A stretch of 64,000 nucleotides of DNA from Ruegeria lacuscaerulensis ITI-1157 (GCA_000161775.1 GG704596.1:1944311-2008310), one strand, 5' to 3'. Positions 54,152 through 63,653 are shown, counted from the first letter of the stretch. Translations and numbers: made by a program. Notes: generated from the sequence alone by a model not told the origin.

Positions 54152-54711
54152 CCGGGTTGGCCGAGATCAAGGCCGCAGCGCGCAAGGCCGCCTTTGCCCG
54201 GCGCAAGGCCGCGTTCGATACCAGTCCGCCCGGCGCGGCCGGCCGCCTGTCCGAGGTGCTGGCGGGGTATCGCGGCGTGCCCCTGTCAGGCTACATGCCG
54301 ATCCGCACCGAGATCGACCCGCTGCCCGCCATGGCCGAGGCCGCAGCCCATGGGCCGGTGGGCGTCCCCGTCATCCAGGGCGCCGGTCAACCGCTGCGAT
54401 TTTCGCGTTGGACACCGGACGGGCCGCTGAGAGACGGTCCGTTCGGCGCCAAGGTGCCCGAGATCGACGATTATTTCGATCCCGAGATTCTGATCGTGCC
54501 CCTGGTGGCCTTCGATGCCCGCGGCGGGCGGCTGGGCTATGGCGGCGGGTTCTATGACCGGACGCTCGAGCGGCTGCGCGCCAGACGTCCGACCCTGGCG
54601 ATCGGGTTCGCCTTTGACGCGCAAGAAGCCCAAGAGCTTCCGTTGGAGCCGACCGATCAGCCCCTGGACATGGTGGTCACTGAAACCCGGGTCTTGAGTT
54701 TCCGCGCCTAG
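54148..54711 (+). CDS. 5-formyltetrahydrofolate cyclo-ligase
   Basis: ATP-dependent enzyme of 187 residues that turns 5-formyl-THF into 5,10-methenyl-THF. The signature GRLGYGGGFYDRTLE is intact, as is the N-terminal KAAARKAAFARRKAAF basic helix. It starts with GTG 54148, overlapping mgtE by four bases. It works in the same one-carbon pool as metF at 2351. Confidence 0.92.
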   Translation: MTGLAEIKAAARKAAFARRKAAFDTSPPGAAGRLSEVLAGYRGVPLSGYMPIRTEIDPLPAMAEAAAHGPVGVPVIQGAGQPLRFSRWTPDGPLRDGPFGAKVPEIDDYFDPEILIVPLVAFDARGGRLGYGGGFYDRTLERLRARRPTLAIGFAFDAQEAQELPLEPTDQPLDMVVTETRVLSFRA

Positions 54712-54860
54712 TTCTGGAAATGCTGGCTCAGACAGTCCCTGGCATCGGCTTTGGCTCCGCAGGCCAGAACGCAGATGCCGTGTCCCGAACCGCCCGCCTT
54801 CACCCGGCATTTGCACGGTTCCGCCTTGTTCTCGCCGTTTGCAAAGCCTAGGACGACGAC

Positions 54861-55673
54861 ATGAGAATTCTGTTTTTGGGCGACGTCATGGGGCGCGCCG
54901 GCCGAACCGCAATCAAGACGCATCTTCCCCGCCTGCGCGAGGAATGGCGGCTGGATTTCGTCGTCGTCAATGGCGAGAACGCCTCGAACGGCATGGGCCT
55001 GACGGGCGACCACGCCAAGCTGCTGCTGGAGTCCGGCGCCGATTGTATCACGCTGGGCGATCATGCCTTCGACCAGAAGGACATGCTGCAATTCATCGAA
55101 AGCGAACCGCGCGTCGTGCGGCCGGTGAACTTTGCCAAGGGCGCGCCGGGGCGGGGGCACCGCCTGTTCACGGCACCGGGCGGCCGCAAGGTTCTGGTGG
55201 TTCAGGTGCTGGGGCAGGTCTTCATGAAGCGGCCCTTCGATGATCCGTTCTCGGCCGTGGAACCCATTCTGAAATCGCACCCGCGCGGCGGGCTGGCGCA
55301 GGCTGTCATCGTCGACATGCATTGCGAGGCGACCTCGGAAAAGATGGCCATGGGCCACTATTGCGACAAACGCGCCAGCCTGGTGGTCGGAACCCATACG
55401 CATGTGCCAACCGCCGACGCGCAGATCCTGCCGGGGGGGACGGCCTATCTGACGGATGCGGGGATGTGCGGCGACTATGACTCGGTGATCGGCATGGACA
55501 AGCAGGAGCCGATGCGGCGGTTCATCACCGGGATGCCCAAGGCCCGGTTCACCCCCGCCAATGGCGAGGCCACGCTGAGCGGCGTTTTCGTTGAAACCGA
55601 TGACCGGGACGGCCAGGCGAAATCGGTCCGCATGGTGCGCGTGGGCGGGCGGCTGCAGCAGGCCGGACCGTGA
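54861..55673 (+). CDS. ymdB: TIGR00282-family metallophosphoesterase (YmdB-like)
   Basis: Protein of 270 residues with a dinuclear metal site: FLGDVMG (Asp8), VVNGENAS, LGDHAFD, MHCEATSEK and VGTHTHVPTAD. YmdB of Bacillus hydrolyses 2',3'-cyclic nucleotides and affects biofilm and motility decisions. It starts 149 bp after the cyclo-ligase, with nothing recognisable in between. Called by motif, substrate by family. Confidence 0.9.
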   Translation: MRILFLGDVMGRAGRTAIKTHLPRLREEWRLDFVVVNGENASNGMGLTGDHAKLLLESGADCITLGDHAFDQKDMLQFIESEPRVVRPVNFAKGAPGRGHRLFTAPGGRKVLVVQVLGQVFMKRPFDDPFSAVEPILKSHPRGGLAQAVIVDMHCEATSEKMAMGHYCDKRASLVVGTHTHVPTADAQILPGGTAYLTDAGMCGDYDSVIGMDKQEPMRRFITGMPKARFTPANGEATLSGVFVETDDRDGQAKSVRMVRVGGRLQQAGP

Positions 55674-55697
55674 TCGCACGGCGCACTTGCTCTGCCG

Positions 55698-55726
55698 TTG
55701 ACAATGCTGGAAAATGTCGCTTAGGC
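55698..55726 (+). promoter_or_regulatory. Candidate promoter of the first SLC13-type transporter
   Basis: TTGACA, 17-bp spacer, TTAGGC, 37 bp before the start codon. Confidence 0.45.
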
Positions 55727-55763
55727 GCAGTGGCCGGTTAAGGGTTCGGACAGAAGACCACGC

Positions 55764-57542
55764 ATGCAATTCCTTCAATTTTCAGAAACGGGTAGCGCAG
55801 TTCTGGCGCTGCTGGTCGTTGCGGGCATGTTCGTCATGTTCCTGCGAGAGGTCTATCCGGCAGAGGTCGTCGCGATCGGAGGCGTTTCGGTGATGCTGGT
55901 CACCGGAATTCTGCCGTATCAAACCGCGCTGACCGTTCTGTCCAACCCCGCGCCCTGGACCATTGCTTCGATGTTCATCATCATGGGGGCGCTGGTGCGC
56001 ACCGGGGCGCTGGATGCGTTCACCGTGACCGCGCAGAGGCAGGCACAAGTGAACCCCCGCATCGCGATCGGATTGCTGATGGGCTTCGTCGTGCTGGCCT
56101 CGGCCGTGGTGTCGAATACACCGGTCGTGGTGGTGATGATCCCGGTCTTCGTCCAGATCGCGCGGACACTGAACGTTCCGCCGTCCAAACTGCTGATCCC
56201 GCTCAGCTATGCCGCGATCCTGGGCGGGACGCTGACTCTGATCGGCACGTCGACCAACCTGTTGGTCGACGGTGTTGCACGGGCGCATGGGCTGCAGCCC
56301 TTCACCATCCTCGAGGTCACGCCCCTTGGCATCATTCTGGTGATCTATGGCATGATCTACCTGCGGTTCATCGCGCCCAGGCTGCTGCCCGAACGCGACA
56401 GCATGGCCAGCCTGCTGACTGACCGCTCGAAGATGAAATTCTTCACCGAGGCAGTCATTCCCCCCGACAGCAACCTGATCGGGCGTGAAGTGACCGGCGT
56501 GCAGTTGTTCAAACGCCCCGGTGTGCGGCTGATCGACGTAATCCGCGGCGACGAGTCGCTGCGGCGCAACCTGCAAGGTGTCACCCTCCAGGTCGGCGAC
56601 CGGGTGGTGCTGCGCACCCAGATGACCGAGCTGTTGAGCTTGCAGCGCAACAAGGAACTCAAGCGCGTCGATCAGGTCTCGGCAGTCGAGACACGCACGG
56701 TCGAGGTTCTGATCACGCCGGGTTGCCGCATGGTGGGGCGTACCCTGGGCGCGCTCCGGTTGCGCCGCCGTTATGGGGTCTATGTTCTGGCGGTGCATCG
56801 ACGGAACCAGAATATTGGCGGGCAGTTGGATGACCTCGTCGTCCGGGTGGGCGACACGCTGTTGCTAGAAGGCGCGCCGGCCGACATCCAACGTCTGGCC
56901 GCCGACATGGACATGGTCGACGTGACCCAGCCCTCGGCTCGCGCCTTTCGGCGGGGGCATGCCCCGATTGCAATTGCGGCGCTGTTGGGGATCGTGCTGC
57001 TGGCGGCGCTGGGCGTGGCGCCCATCTTCTTGTTGTCGATTCTTGCCGTCGCGGCGGTTCTTCTGACCCGCTGCATCGACGCGGATGAGGCGTTTTCCTT
57101 TGTCGAGGGCCGTCTGCTGGCGTTGATCTTTGCCATGCTGGCCATCGGCGCGGCCTTGGACAGTTCGGGCGCGGTGTCGCTGATTGCCAATGCCATTGCC
57201 CCATCTTTTGCCGAACTGCCGCCCTTCATGATCGTCTGGGCCGTTTACTTGCTGACCTCGCTGATGACCGAGCTGGTCTCGAACAATGCCGTGGCGGTCG
57301 TGGTCACGCCGATCGCCATCGGTCTGGCGCAGGCGGTGGGTGTGGATCCGCGCCCTCTGGTGGTGGCGGTGATGGTCGCGGCCTCGGCCTCGTTCGCCAC
57401 GCCGATCGGGTACCAGACCAACATGATGGTCTACGGCCCTGGCGGATACCGGTTTACCGACTTCATGAAGGTCGGGATTCCGCTGAACCTGACGGTCGGG
57501 CTGCTGGCTTCGCTGATCATCCCGTTTCTATGGCCGTTGTGA
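55764..57542 (+). CDS. SLC13/CitT-type permease with two TrkA-C domains
   Basis: Inner-membrane sodium:anion symporter-like protein of 592 residues. It has two blocks of helices (about 10-205 and 395-590) separated by two RCK-C (TrkA-C) domains (about 215-385). The SNT-type motif regions are VSNTPVVVVMIPVF/LIGTSTNLLVDG and ELVSNNAVAVVVTPIA/ATPIGYQTNMMVYGPGGY. Substrates in this branch are dicarboxylates, sulfate or similar. A paralogue of nearly equal length lies at 61771. Confidence 0.88.
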   Translation: MQFLQFSETGSAVLALLVVAGMFVMFLREVYPAEVVAIGGVSVMLVTGILPYQTALTVLSNPAPWTIASMFIIMGALVRTGALDAFTVTAQRQAQVNPRIAIGLLMGFVVLASAVVSNTPVVVVMIPVFVQIARTLNVPPSKLLIPLSYAAILGGTLTLIGTSTNLLVDGVARAHGLQPFTILEVTPLGIILVIYGMIYLRFIAPRLLPERDSMASLLTDRSKMKFFTEAVIPPDSNLIGREVTGVQLFKRPGVRLIDVIRGDESLRRNLQGVTLQVGDRVVLRTQMTELLSLQRNKELKRVDQVSAVETRTVEVLITPGCRMVGRTLGALRLRRRYGVYVLAVHRRNQNIGGQLDDLVVRVGDTLLLEGAPADIQRLAADMDMVDVTQPSARAFRRGHAPIAIAALLGIVLLAALGVAPIFLLSILAVAAVLLTRCIDADEAFSFVEGRLLALIFAMLAIGAALDSSGAVSLIANAIAPSFAELPPFMIVWAVYLLTSLMTELVSNNAVAVVVTPIAIGLAQAVGVDPRPLVVAVMVAASASFATPIGYQTNMMVYGPGGYRFTDFMKVGIPLNLTVGLLASLIIPFLWPL

Positions 57543-57641
57543 TCGGCGGCGCGAATTCGCCGCGCGGAACCGGCAAACCTTGTAAAACGTGCTGATGTCC
57601 CGATCTTTTGTGCAGGACAGCTGAAACAAAGGGGCCGGACG

Positions 57642-58379
57642 ATGAAAATTGCAACAACCCTTCTGGCGGGTGCCGTGCTGTTGGCCGCCGTATCGGGCGC
57701 CGCCCAGGCGGGCACTGTCGAGGGCACGGCCACCTACCGCGAACGGATCGCCGTTCCGCCGGGGGCAACCCTGTTCGTCGAGCTCCAAGACGTTTCACTG
57801 GCCGACGCGCCCGCCGTCACGCTGGCCGCGCAACGCTATGCTTTGACGGGCGTGCCTGCCCAGTTCGCGCTGACTTATGACGACGCGTTGATTCAGGATC
57901 GACACCGCTATGTGGTGCGGGGCTCGGTGCATCAGGACGGCAAGCTGCTGTTCACCACCGATACCGCTTACCCGGTTCTGACCAACGACGCCGGAAACTC
58001 GGTCGATCTGGTCATGGTCAAGGTTCAGGAACGGGGCGCGGCGATGCTTGAGAACACGCAATGGACCGCAACCGAGGTGAACGGCGTTGCGCTGGACACC
58101 GAGAAACGCCCGCAGATTACCTTTGCCGAGGACGGAGCCTTTGGGGGAACGGGCGGATGCAACCGGTTCATCGGACAGGCCGAGATATCGGGCAAGTCGA
58201 TTTTCTTCCCCGACAACATGGCCGCCACGCTGATGGCCTGCCCGCCGCCGCTGGACGAGGTCGAACGGGAATTCCTTGCCGCTCTGCCAAAGGTCGCAAG
58301 CTTTGTTCTGCGCGAAAACACGCTGGTTCTGCTTGATGCGGGGGGCCAGCCGGTTCTGCAGTTCCGCCGCGACCAATAA
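57642..58379 (+). CDS. YbaY-META two-domain exported protein
   Basis: Protein of 245 residues: signal peptide (cleavage after AQA, about 23), a YbaY/YscW-type beta domain (about 25-130, ATYRERIAVPPGATLFVELQDVS) and a META/HslJ domain (about 135-240, TQWTATEVNG...GGCNRFIG...MACPPPLDEVEREFLAAL). META domains occur in heat-inducible HslJ and inhibitors of envelope stress. The two conserved Cys (GGCN, MACP) may form a disulfide. A C-terminal FRRDQ follows. The fusion is seen in several proteobacteria; function unknown. Confidence 0.82.
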   Translation: MKIATTLLAGAVLLAAVSGAAQAGTVEGTATYRERIAVPPGATLFVELQDVSLADAPAVTLAAQRYALTGVPAQFALTYDDALIQDRHRYVVRGSVHQDGKLLFTTDTAYPVLTNDAGNSVDLVMVKVQERGAAMLENTQWTATEVNGVALDTEKRPQITFAEDGAFGGTGGCNRFIGQAEISGKSIFFPDNMAATLMACPPPLDEVEREFLAALPKVASFVLRENTLVLLDAGGQPVLQFRRDQ

Positions 58380-58385
58380 TGCCCA

Positions 58386-58407
58386 AGGGCCGTCAGGCGA
58401 CGGCCCT
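58386..58407. terminator. Hairpin between convergent YbaY-META and flavin dehydrogenase genes
   Basis: Stem AGGGCCGTC / GACGGCCCT, nine perfect pairs, AGGC loop. It overlaps the dehydrogenase stop codon. No T tract. Confidence 0.45.
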
Positions 58408-60054
58408 CGACCGCCCGGCATTGCGGCCCGAGAAGATGCATCCGCCCAGGAACGTGCCCTCAAGCGCGTTGTAGCCGTGATAGCCCCCGCCGCCGAAGCC
58501 TGCGACCTCTCCGGCCGCGAACAGGCCGGGCACCACCTGACCATCGGCGCCGATCATCTGACTGTCCAGATTGGTCTGCAAGCCGCCCAGCGTCTTGCGG
58601 GTCAGCACATGTAGCTTGACCGCGATCAGCGGGCCGTTTTTCGGATCAAGGAACTTGTGCGGTTTGGCGGTGCGGATCAGCTTGTCGCCGCGATAGTTCC
58701 GCGCCGCCAGGATGGCCATCATCTGCGCATCTTTCGAGAACGGATTGTCCACCTGCGAATCCCGCGCCTCGATCTGGGCGCGCAGATGTGCCTCGTCGAT
58801 CAGGCCGCCGCCCAGATGGTTCATCCCGTTCACCAGTTCAGTGAGCGTGTTGGCGACGACGAAATCCTCGCCCTTTTCCTTGAACGCTTCGACCGGCCCG
58901 GTGGCCTTCGACCCCGAAAGGACCCGCTGGCGGATCACTTCCTTCCAACTGCCCGAGGTGAAATCGGGGTTCTGTTCAGACCCGGACAGGGCGAATTCCT
59001 TTTTGATGACCTTCTGGGTCAGGACGAACCAACTGTATTCATAGCCGGTTTTCAGGATCTCGCGCAGGGTGCCCAGCGTGTCGAACCCGGGCAGGCAGGG
59101 GGGCTGCAGCCGGTTGCCGCGCGCATCGAACCACATCGAGCTGGGGCCGGGCAGGATGCGGATGCCATGCGTGGGCCAGATCGGGTCCCAGTTGCGCACG
59201 CCTTCGGTGTAATGCCACATGCGGTCGCCGTTGATGACGTGACCGCCAGCCTTTTCACTGATGGCGATCATCCGACCATCCACGTGGAAGGGCACACCCG
59301 CCACCATGTCCTTGGGCGGCTCGCCCAAGCGGTCGCGGGGCCAGCTTTGCCGCACCATCTCGAAATTGCCACCGATCCCGCCCGAGGTGACGATGACCGA
59401 TGGGGCATAGACCTCGAACTCGCCCACCTCGTCGCGGTTGGTCTTGCCGCCGCGCGGGGCCGCGTCATCGGCCAGAACCTCGCCCGAGACGCCCTTGGCC
59501 TCGCCGTTCTGCATGATGATGTGGCTGACCTGATGGCGGAACTTCAACTGGATCAGGCCGGCGCTGACATGCTCGCGGACCCGGCGGATGAAATGCTCCA
59601 GCACGCCCGGGCCGGTGCCCCAGGTGATGTGGAACCGCGGGACCGAGTTGCCGTGACCGTCGGCATAGGACCCGCCGCGTTCCGCCCAGCCGACCACGGG
59701 AAACCAGCGCAGGCCCATCTGGTGCAGCCAGGGGCGCATCTCGCCGGCGGCGAATTCGACATAGGCCTCGGCCCATTTGCGGGGCCAGGCGTCCTCGTCC
59801 CGGTCGAACTGGGCGCTGCCCATCCAGTCGCGCAGGGCCAGGTCGCGGCTGTCGCGGATGCCCATGCGGCGCTGCTCGGGCGTGTCGACCATGAACAGGC
59901 CGCCGAGGCTCCAAAAGGCCTGACCGCCCAGGAAATGTTCGGGCTCCTGGTCCAGCACGATCACTTTTTTGCCCCGGTCACCCAGTTCGGCCGCCGCGGC
60001 CAGCCCGGCCAGCCCGCCGCCCACGACGATCGCATCAGCAGTGTTTTCGGTCAT
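58393..60054 (-). CDS. FAD-binding dehydrogenase, COG3573 / 3-ketosteroid dehydrogenase-like
   Basis: Flavoprotein of 553 residues of the FAD_binding_2 (fumarate reductase/KstD) superfamily. The FAD motif VVGGGLAGLAAAAELGDRGKKVIVLDQE is at about 10-38 and the C-terminal FAD region GLFAAGEVAGFGGGGYHGYNALEGTFLGG closes the fold. No signal peptide. Members of this branch are annotated as predicted oxidoreductases, with steroid dehydrogenation suggested by homology only. It starts 11 bp after the BASS transporter stop, forming an operon. Confidence 0.87.
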   Translation of the reverse strand: MTENTADAIVVGGGLAGLAAAAELGDRGKKVIVLDQEPEHFLGGQAFWSLGGLFMVDTPEQRRMGIRDSRDLALRDWMGSAQFDRDEDAWPRKWAEAYVEFAAGEMRPWLHQMGLRWFPVVGWAERGGSYADGHGNSVPRFHITWGTGPGVLEHFIRRVREHVSAGLIQLKFRHQVSHIIMQNGEAKGVSGEVLADDAAPRGGKTNRDEVGEFEVYAPSVIVTSGGIGGNFEMVRQSWPRDRLGEPPKDMVAGVPFHVDGRMIAISEKAGGHVINGDRMWHYTEGVRNWDPIWPTHGIRILPGPSSMWFDARGNRLQPPCLPGFDTLGTLREILKTGYEYSWFVLTQKVIKKEFALSGSEQNPDFTSGSWKEVIRQRVLSGSKATGPVEAFKEKGEDFVVANTLTELVNGMNHLGGGLIDEAHLRAQIEARDSQVDNPFSKDAQMMAILAARNYRGDKLIRTAKPHKFLDPKNGPLIAVKLHVLTRKTLGGLQTNLDSQMIGADGQVVPGLFAAGEVAGFGGGGYHGYNALEGTFLGGCIFSGRNAGRSRAVA

Positions 60055-60065
60055 GCTCTGTCCTT

Positions 60066-60923
60066 TCAGCGGTTGCGGTACCAGGCGATGAAGGGGATCG
60101 CGACGGCGTACATGGTAATCCCGTAGACGGCCGAGGGCAGGGCCAGCGGGCTGAAGCCGCTTTCGGTTCCGGTGATCAGAGCCGCCAGCGTGATGCCCAG
60201 GGTCGAGTTTTGGATGCCGGTTTCGATCGAGATTGTCTTGGCCTCGTTCCACGACAGTTTCGCCGCCCGCGCCAGCCCCAATCCGATCAGCAGCAGCGCG
60301 AGGTTCAGCGAGATCAGCCCCCCGCCCATGATGCCCAGATTGTCGACGAACAGCTGCCAGTTTCCAGCCAGCGCAGCGATCACGATCAGCACAAACAGGA
60401 TGGCGGCCAGTTTCGAAAGTGGGCCGTCGATCCGGTTGGCAAAACCGGTTGCAAAGTGGCGCAGCCCAACGCCGATGGCGACGGGCAGGGTGGTGATCAG
60501 GAACATGGCCAGTGCCAGACCGCTGATCGACACCTCGGGCGCGTCTTCGCCCATGAAGTGGTCGATCGACCAGGCCGCCAGAACCGGCACCGTGACGATG
60601 GACAGCAGGCTGATCACCGCCGTCAGGCTGACCGACAGCGCCACATCGGCCTTCGCCAGTTTCGACAGAATATTGCTGGTGACACCGCCCGGGCAAAAGC
60701 TGAGCAGCATGAACCCGACCGCAATCGCCGGCGGCAGCGCGAACAGCTTGACCGTGGCAAAGGCCGCGACCGGCAGCAGAACGACCTGGCAGACCGCGCC
60801 GATCGCAAAGGGATAACGCCGGCTGATCACGCGCCGGAAATCTGCCGCCTCAAGACCGATGCCCAGAGACAGCATGATGATGGCCAGCGAAACCGGCAGG
60901 CCCACGTTTATCAGAAGATCCAA
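60066..60923 (-). CDS. Bile acid:sodium symporter (BASS) family transporter
   Basis: Inner-membrane protein of 285 residues with nine or ten helices. BASS patterns include LLSFCPGGVTSNILSKLAKADVALSVSLTAV and the late crossover region SIETGIQNSTLGITLA with the sodium-site residues E, Q and N. The start TTG 60923 is chosen because GGGAGGGG ends about 5-7 bp before it; no ATG fits. It could import organic anions such as keto acids or steroids for the coupled flavin dehydrogenase. Confidence 0.88.
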   Translation of the reverse strand: MDLLINVGLPVSLAIIMLSLGIGLEAADFRRVISRRYPFAIGAVCQVVLLPVAAFATVKLFALPPAIAVGFMLLSFCPGGVTSNILSKLAKADVALSVSLTAVISLLSIVTVPVLAAWSIDHFMGEDAPEVSISGLALAMFLITTLPVAIGVGLRHFATGFANRIDGPLSKLAAILFVLIVIAALAGNWQLFVDNLGIMGGGLISLNLALLLIGLGLARAAKLSWNEAKTISIETGIQNSTLGITLAALITGTESGFSPLALPSAVYGITMYAVAIPFIAWYRNR

Positions 60924-60995
60924 AACAACCCCTCCCAAAGTCGTTTCGGTCCAACCTAAGCGCGCGGTCCCCGGTCAGGCAACCGCGCCGTTGGG

Positions 60996-61730
60996 TCACC
61001 CGTAGCGCTGGGCGAAACGGCGCAGGATTTCGCCGGGCTGCGTGACCTCGGAGGCATGGCAGCGTTCGATCAGCGTCTGGGCGTCCTCGGGGCGGAAATA
61101 GCCGTGGTTCTTGTAGATGTGGATGCGCTGTTCAAAGTCCTTGGCGTCGGCTTCGGGGTGGAACTGCGTGGCATAGACATTCTGGCCCCAGCGGATCATC
61201 TGGAACGGGCAGGGGTCTGACGCGACCAGATGTACGCAGCCCTCGGGCAGGGCCTGGACCGCCTCTTTGTGGCCGACGAAGGCATCGAAGTCGGGCTCGA
61301 GACCGGCGGTCAGCGGGTCGCGGGCGCCATCCTCGGTCAGGTGGCAGCGCGACGGGCCGACCGGCTCGCCATAGCGGTCCTTGCTGACCGGTGCGCCCAG
61401 ATGCGCGGCCAGGATGCCCAGGCCATAACAGCAGCCCATGAAAGGATGATCGTGCGCCGTGATCTGCGGCATCAGCCCCATGATCGCACCCTCGATCCGG
61501 GCATCCATCTGAGATTTGCTGGCCGGGTCATCGCTGACGCAGCCCGGCCCGCCGCCCACGATCACGCCGGCATAGTCGGTCACGTCAAGTCCTTCGGGCA
61601 GGGCCTCGCAATCCAGCCGGATGCGGTGGGTGCGCTCGGGCGTCAGACCGGACCGGTTCAGGATCGAGGCATATTCGGCGTCCGAGGCATCGGTCTCGGG
61701 GCGCAGCTGCAGGATCAGAAAGCGTTTCAT
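60996..61730 (-). CDS. Class I glutamine amidotransferase-like protein
   Basis: Protein of 244 residues with a triad-type amidotransferase fold: oxyanion GGGPGCVSD, nucleophile Cys in MGCCYGLG, and His/Glu in YATQFHPEAD. No synthetase domain is attached. It resembles GMP-synthase-type glutaminase homologues (GuaA-like), possibly a gamma-glutamyl hydrolase. It starts 40 bp after the SLC13 gene stop on the same strand. Confidence 0.85.
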   Translation of the reverse strand: MKRFLILQLRPETDASDAEYASILNRSGLTPERTHRIRLDCEALPEGLDVTDYAGVIVGGGPGCVSDDPASKSQMDARIEGAIMGLMPQITAHDHPFMGCCYGLGILAAHLGAPVSKDRYGEPVGPSRCHLTEDGARDPLTAGLEPDFDAFVGHKEAVQALPEGCVHLVASDPCPFQMIRWGQNVYATQFHPEADAKDFEQRIHIYKNHGYFRPEDAQTLIERCHASEVTQPGEILRRFAQRYG

Positions 61731-61770
61731 GCGCTGCCCTTAGCGCGCGGTTCGGCGGTCACGCAAGTCC

Positions 61771-63543
61771 TCACAGCGGCCAGAACACGAGGATCGCCGG
61801 CACCGAAACCGCCACGATCAGTATTTCCAGGGGCAGACCCATGCGCCAATAGTCGCCAAAACGATAGCCGCCAGGCCCCAGCACCAGCGTGTTGTTCTTG
61901 TGCCCGATCGGCGTGAGGAACGCCGCCGAGGCAGCCACCGCCACCGTCATCAGGAACGGATCGGGCGAAACCTCGAGCGTGCGCGCCATCTGGATGCCCA
62001 CCGGCGCGGCCACGATGGCGGTTGCGGTGTTGTTCAGCACGTCCGACAGCGTCATGGTCACGACCATAAGAACCGTCAGAATGGCCCAGGCCGGCAGGCC
62101 GTCGGTCAGTTGAACCAGCGCATTCGCGATCAGTTCCGTCCCGCCCGAGCTTTCCAGCGCACTGCCCAGCGGAATCATCGAGCCCAGCAGAACCACGACC
62201 GGCCATTCGATCTGATTGTAGATCTCGGAGATCGGGATGATCTTGGTCAGCACATAGGCGATCACCACAAGCCCCAGCGCGATGGGCAGGTAGATCAGCC
62301 CGATGCTGGCGGCCAGCACGGCAGCGGCGAACAGGCCGATGGCCAGCCACGCCTTGTCATTGGCGGTCACGTTCAGGCCACGTTGGGCCAAAGGCAGGCA
62401 GCCCAGCCACTCGGTCACGTCGGCGCCCCGGTCGCGCGGGCACAGCAGCAGCAGGATGTCGCCCGGCTGCACCTCGGTCTTGCGGACCTGTTCGGTGATG
62501 CGCCGGCCTTGGCGGGAAATACCCATCAGGACCGTGTTCTGCCGCCAGGCCAACCCCAGCCCCTGCGCGGTGCGACCCGCGATGCGGGCGCTTTCGGGCA
62601 CGACGACTTCGATCACTTCCAGCCCGTCGCCGGCGGCCGTCAGCAGCTCTTGCCGGCGGGCATCCGAGAAATCCAGGTTCAGCGCGGCGCGGAACTCGTC
62701 CAGCGCCTCGGGGCTGGCTTCCAGCACCAGCGCGTCGCCTTCCTGAAGGATCGCGTTCGCCGCGCGGCCATAGCGGCGCTTGCCGTCCCGGATCAGGCCG
62801 ATGATGGCGACGTCGGATTTCTCGGCCACCTCGTCCAGCTCGGCGACGCGCTTGCCGATATGGGGGGACCCGGCCGGGACCGTCAGTTCCGCGATGTACT
62901 CGGCCAGCGCTTCCGAAGTCTCGGCCTGCGTGCCCCGGTTGGGGATCAAGCGCCAGCCGAAAAGCGCGACGAAGGCGAGCCCCGCGATGGCCGCCAGCCC
63001 GCCCACCGGGGCGAAATCGAACATGCGGAACGGCTCGCCCAGGGTTTCCTGGCGGATCGACGCGATGATGATGTTGGGCGGTGTGCCGATCAACGTGGCC
63101 ATGCCACCCAGAATGGTGGCAAAGCTCAGCGGCATCAGCGACAGGCCAACGGGGCGCCCCGCCTTGCGCGCGGTCTGAATGTCGACGGGCATCAGCAATG
63201 CAAGCGCCGCTACGTTGTTCATGAAAGCGGACAGAACGGCTCCGATCCCGCCCATCAGCGCGATATGCGCGCCGAGGCCCCGCGAGGCATCAACCAGCGT
63301 GCGCGTGATCAGGAACACCGCGCCCGACCGCACCAGCCCGGCCGAGACCACAAGAACCAGCGCCACGATGATCGTTGCCGGGTGGCCGAACCCTGCAAAG
63401 GCTTTGTCAACCGGCACGACGCCCAGAATCACGCTGACCATCAGGGCAGCGAAGGCCACAAGGTCATAGCGGAACCGGCCCCACAGCAGCAGGCCGAACA
63501 CGGTGATGAATAGGGCAAAGAGAATGATCTGATCCGTCGTCAT
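61771..63543 (-). CDS. SLC13/CitT-type permease with two TrkA-C domains (second copy)
   Basis: Inner-membrane protein of 590 residues with the same layout as the gene at 55764: helices (about 1-200), two TrkA-C domains (about 215-385), helices (about 400-590). Motif regions are AFMNNVAALALLMPV/LIGTPPNIIIASIR and DVLNNTATAIVAAPV/LTPIGHKNNTLVLGPGGY. It belongs to a related but distinct subgroup, so its substrate probably differs. Upstream of the amidotransferase, divergent from yebC. Confidence 0.88.
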   Translation of the reverse strand: MTTDQIILFALFITVFGLLLWGRFRYDLVAFAALMVSVILGVVPVDKAFAGFGHPATIIVALVLVVSAGLVRSGAVFLITRTLVDASRGLGAHIALMGGIGAVLSAFMNNVAALALLMPVDIQTARKAGRPVGLSLMPLSFATILGGMATLIGTPPNIIIASIRQETLGEPFRMFDFAPVGGLAAIAGLAFVALFGWRLIPNRGTQAETSEALAEYIAELTVPAGSPHIGKRVAELDEVAEKSDVAIIGLIRDGKRRYGRAANAILQEGDALVLEASPEALDEFRAALNLDFSDARRQELLTAAGDGLEVIEVVVPESARIAGRTAQGLGLAWRQNTVLMGISRQGRRITEQVRKTEVQPGDILLLLCPRDRGADVTEWLGCLPLAQRGLNVTANDKAWLAIGLFAAAVLAASIGLIYLPIALGLVVIAYVLTKIIPISEIYNQIEWPVVVLLGSMIPLGSALESSGGTELIANALVQLTDGLPAWAILTVLMVVTMTLSDVLNNTATAIVAAPVGIQMARTLEVSPDPFLMTVAVAASAAFLTPIGHKNNTLVLGPGGYRFGDYWRMGLPLEILIVAVSVPAILVFWPL

Positions 63544-63586
63544 TGGGCCACCATAGCCACGCTGACGGCATGGGCAAGCGGGTGTC

Positions 63587-63616
63587 TTGATCCTTTGCCC
63601 CGCAAACGTCTATATG
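63587..63616 (+). promoter_or_regulatory. Sigma-70-type promoter of the YebC gene
   Basis: TTGATC, 18-bp spacer, TATATG, 37 bp before the start. Confidence 0.55.
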
Positions 63617-63653
63617 TGCGCCGAATACCCAATCACGATTACGAGGACGCAAC

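Noticed and set aside
54712..54860. Possible small Cys-containing gene on the minus strand before ymdB
   Set aside because: The frame is part of a long antisense run through ymdB with no ribosome site or sensible start.
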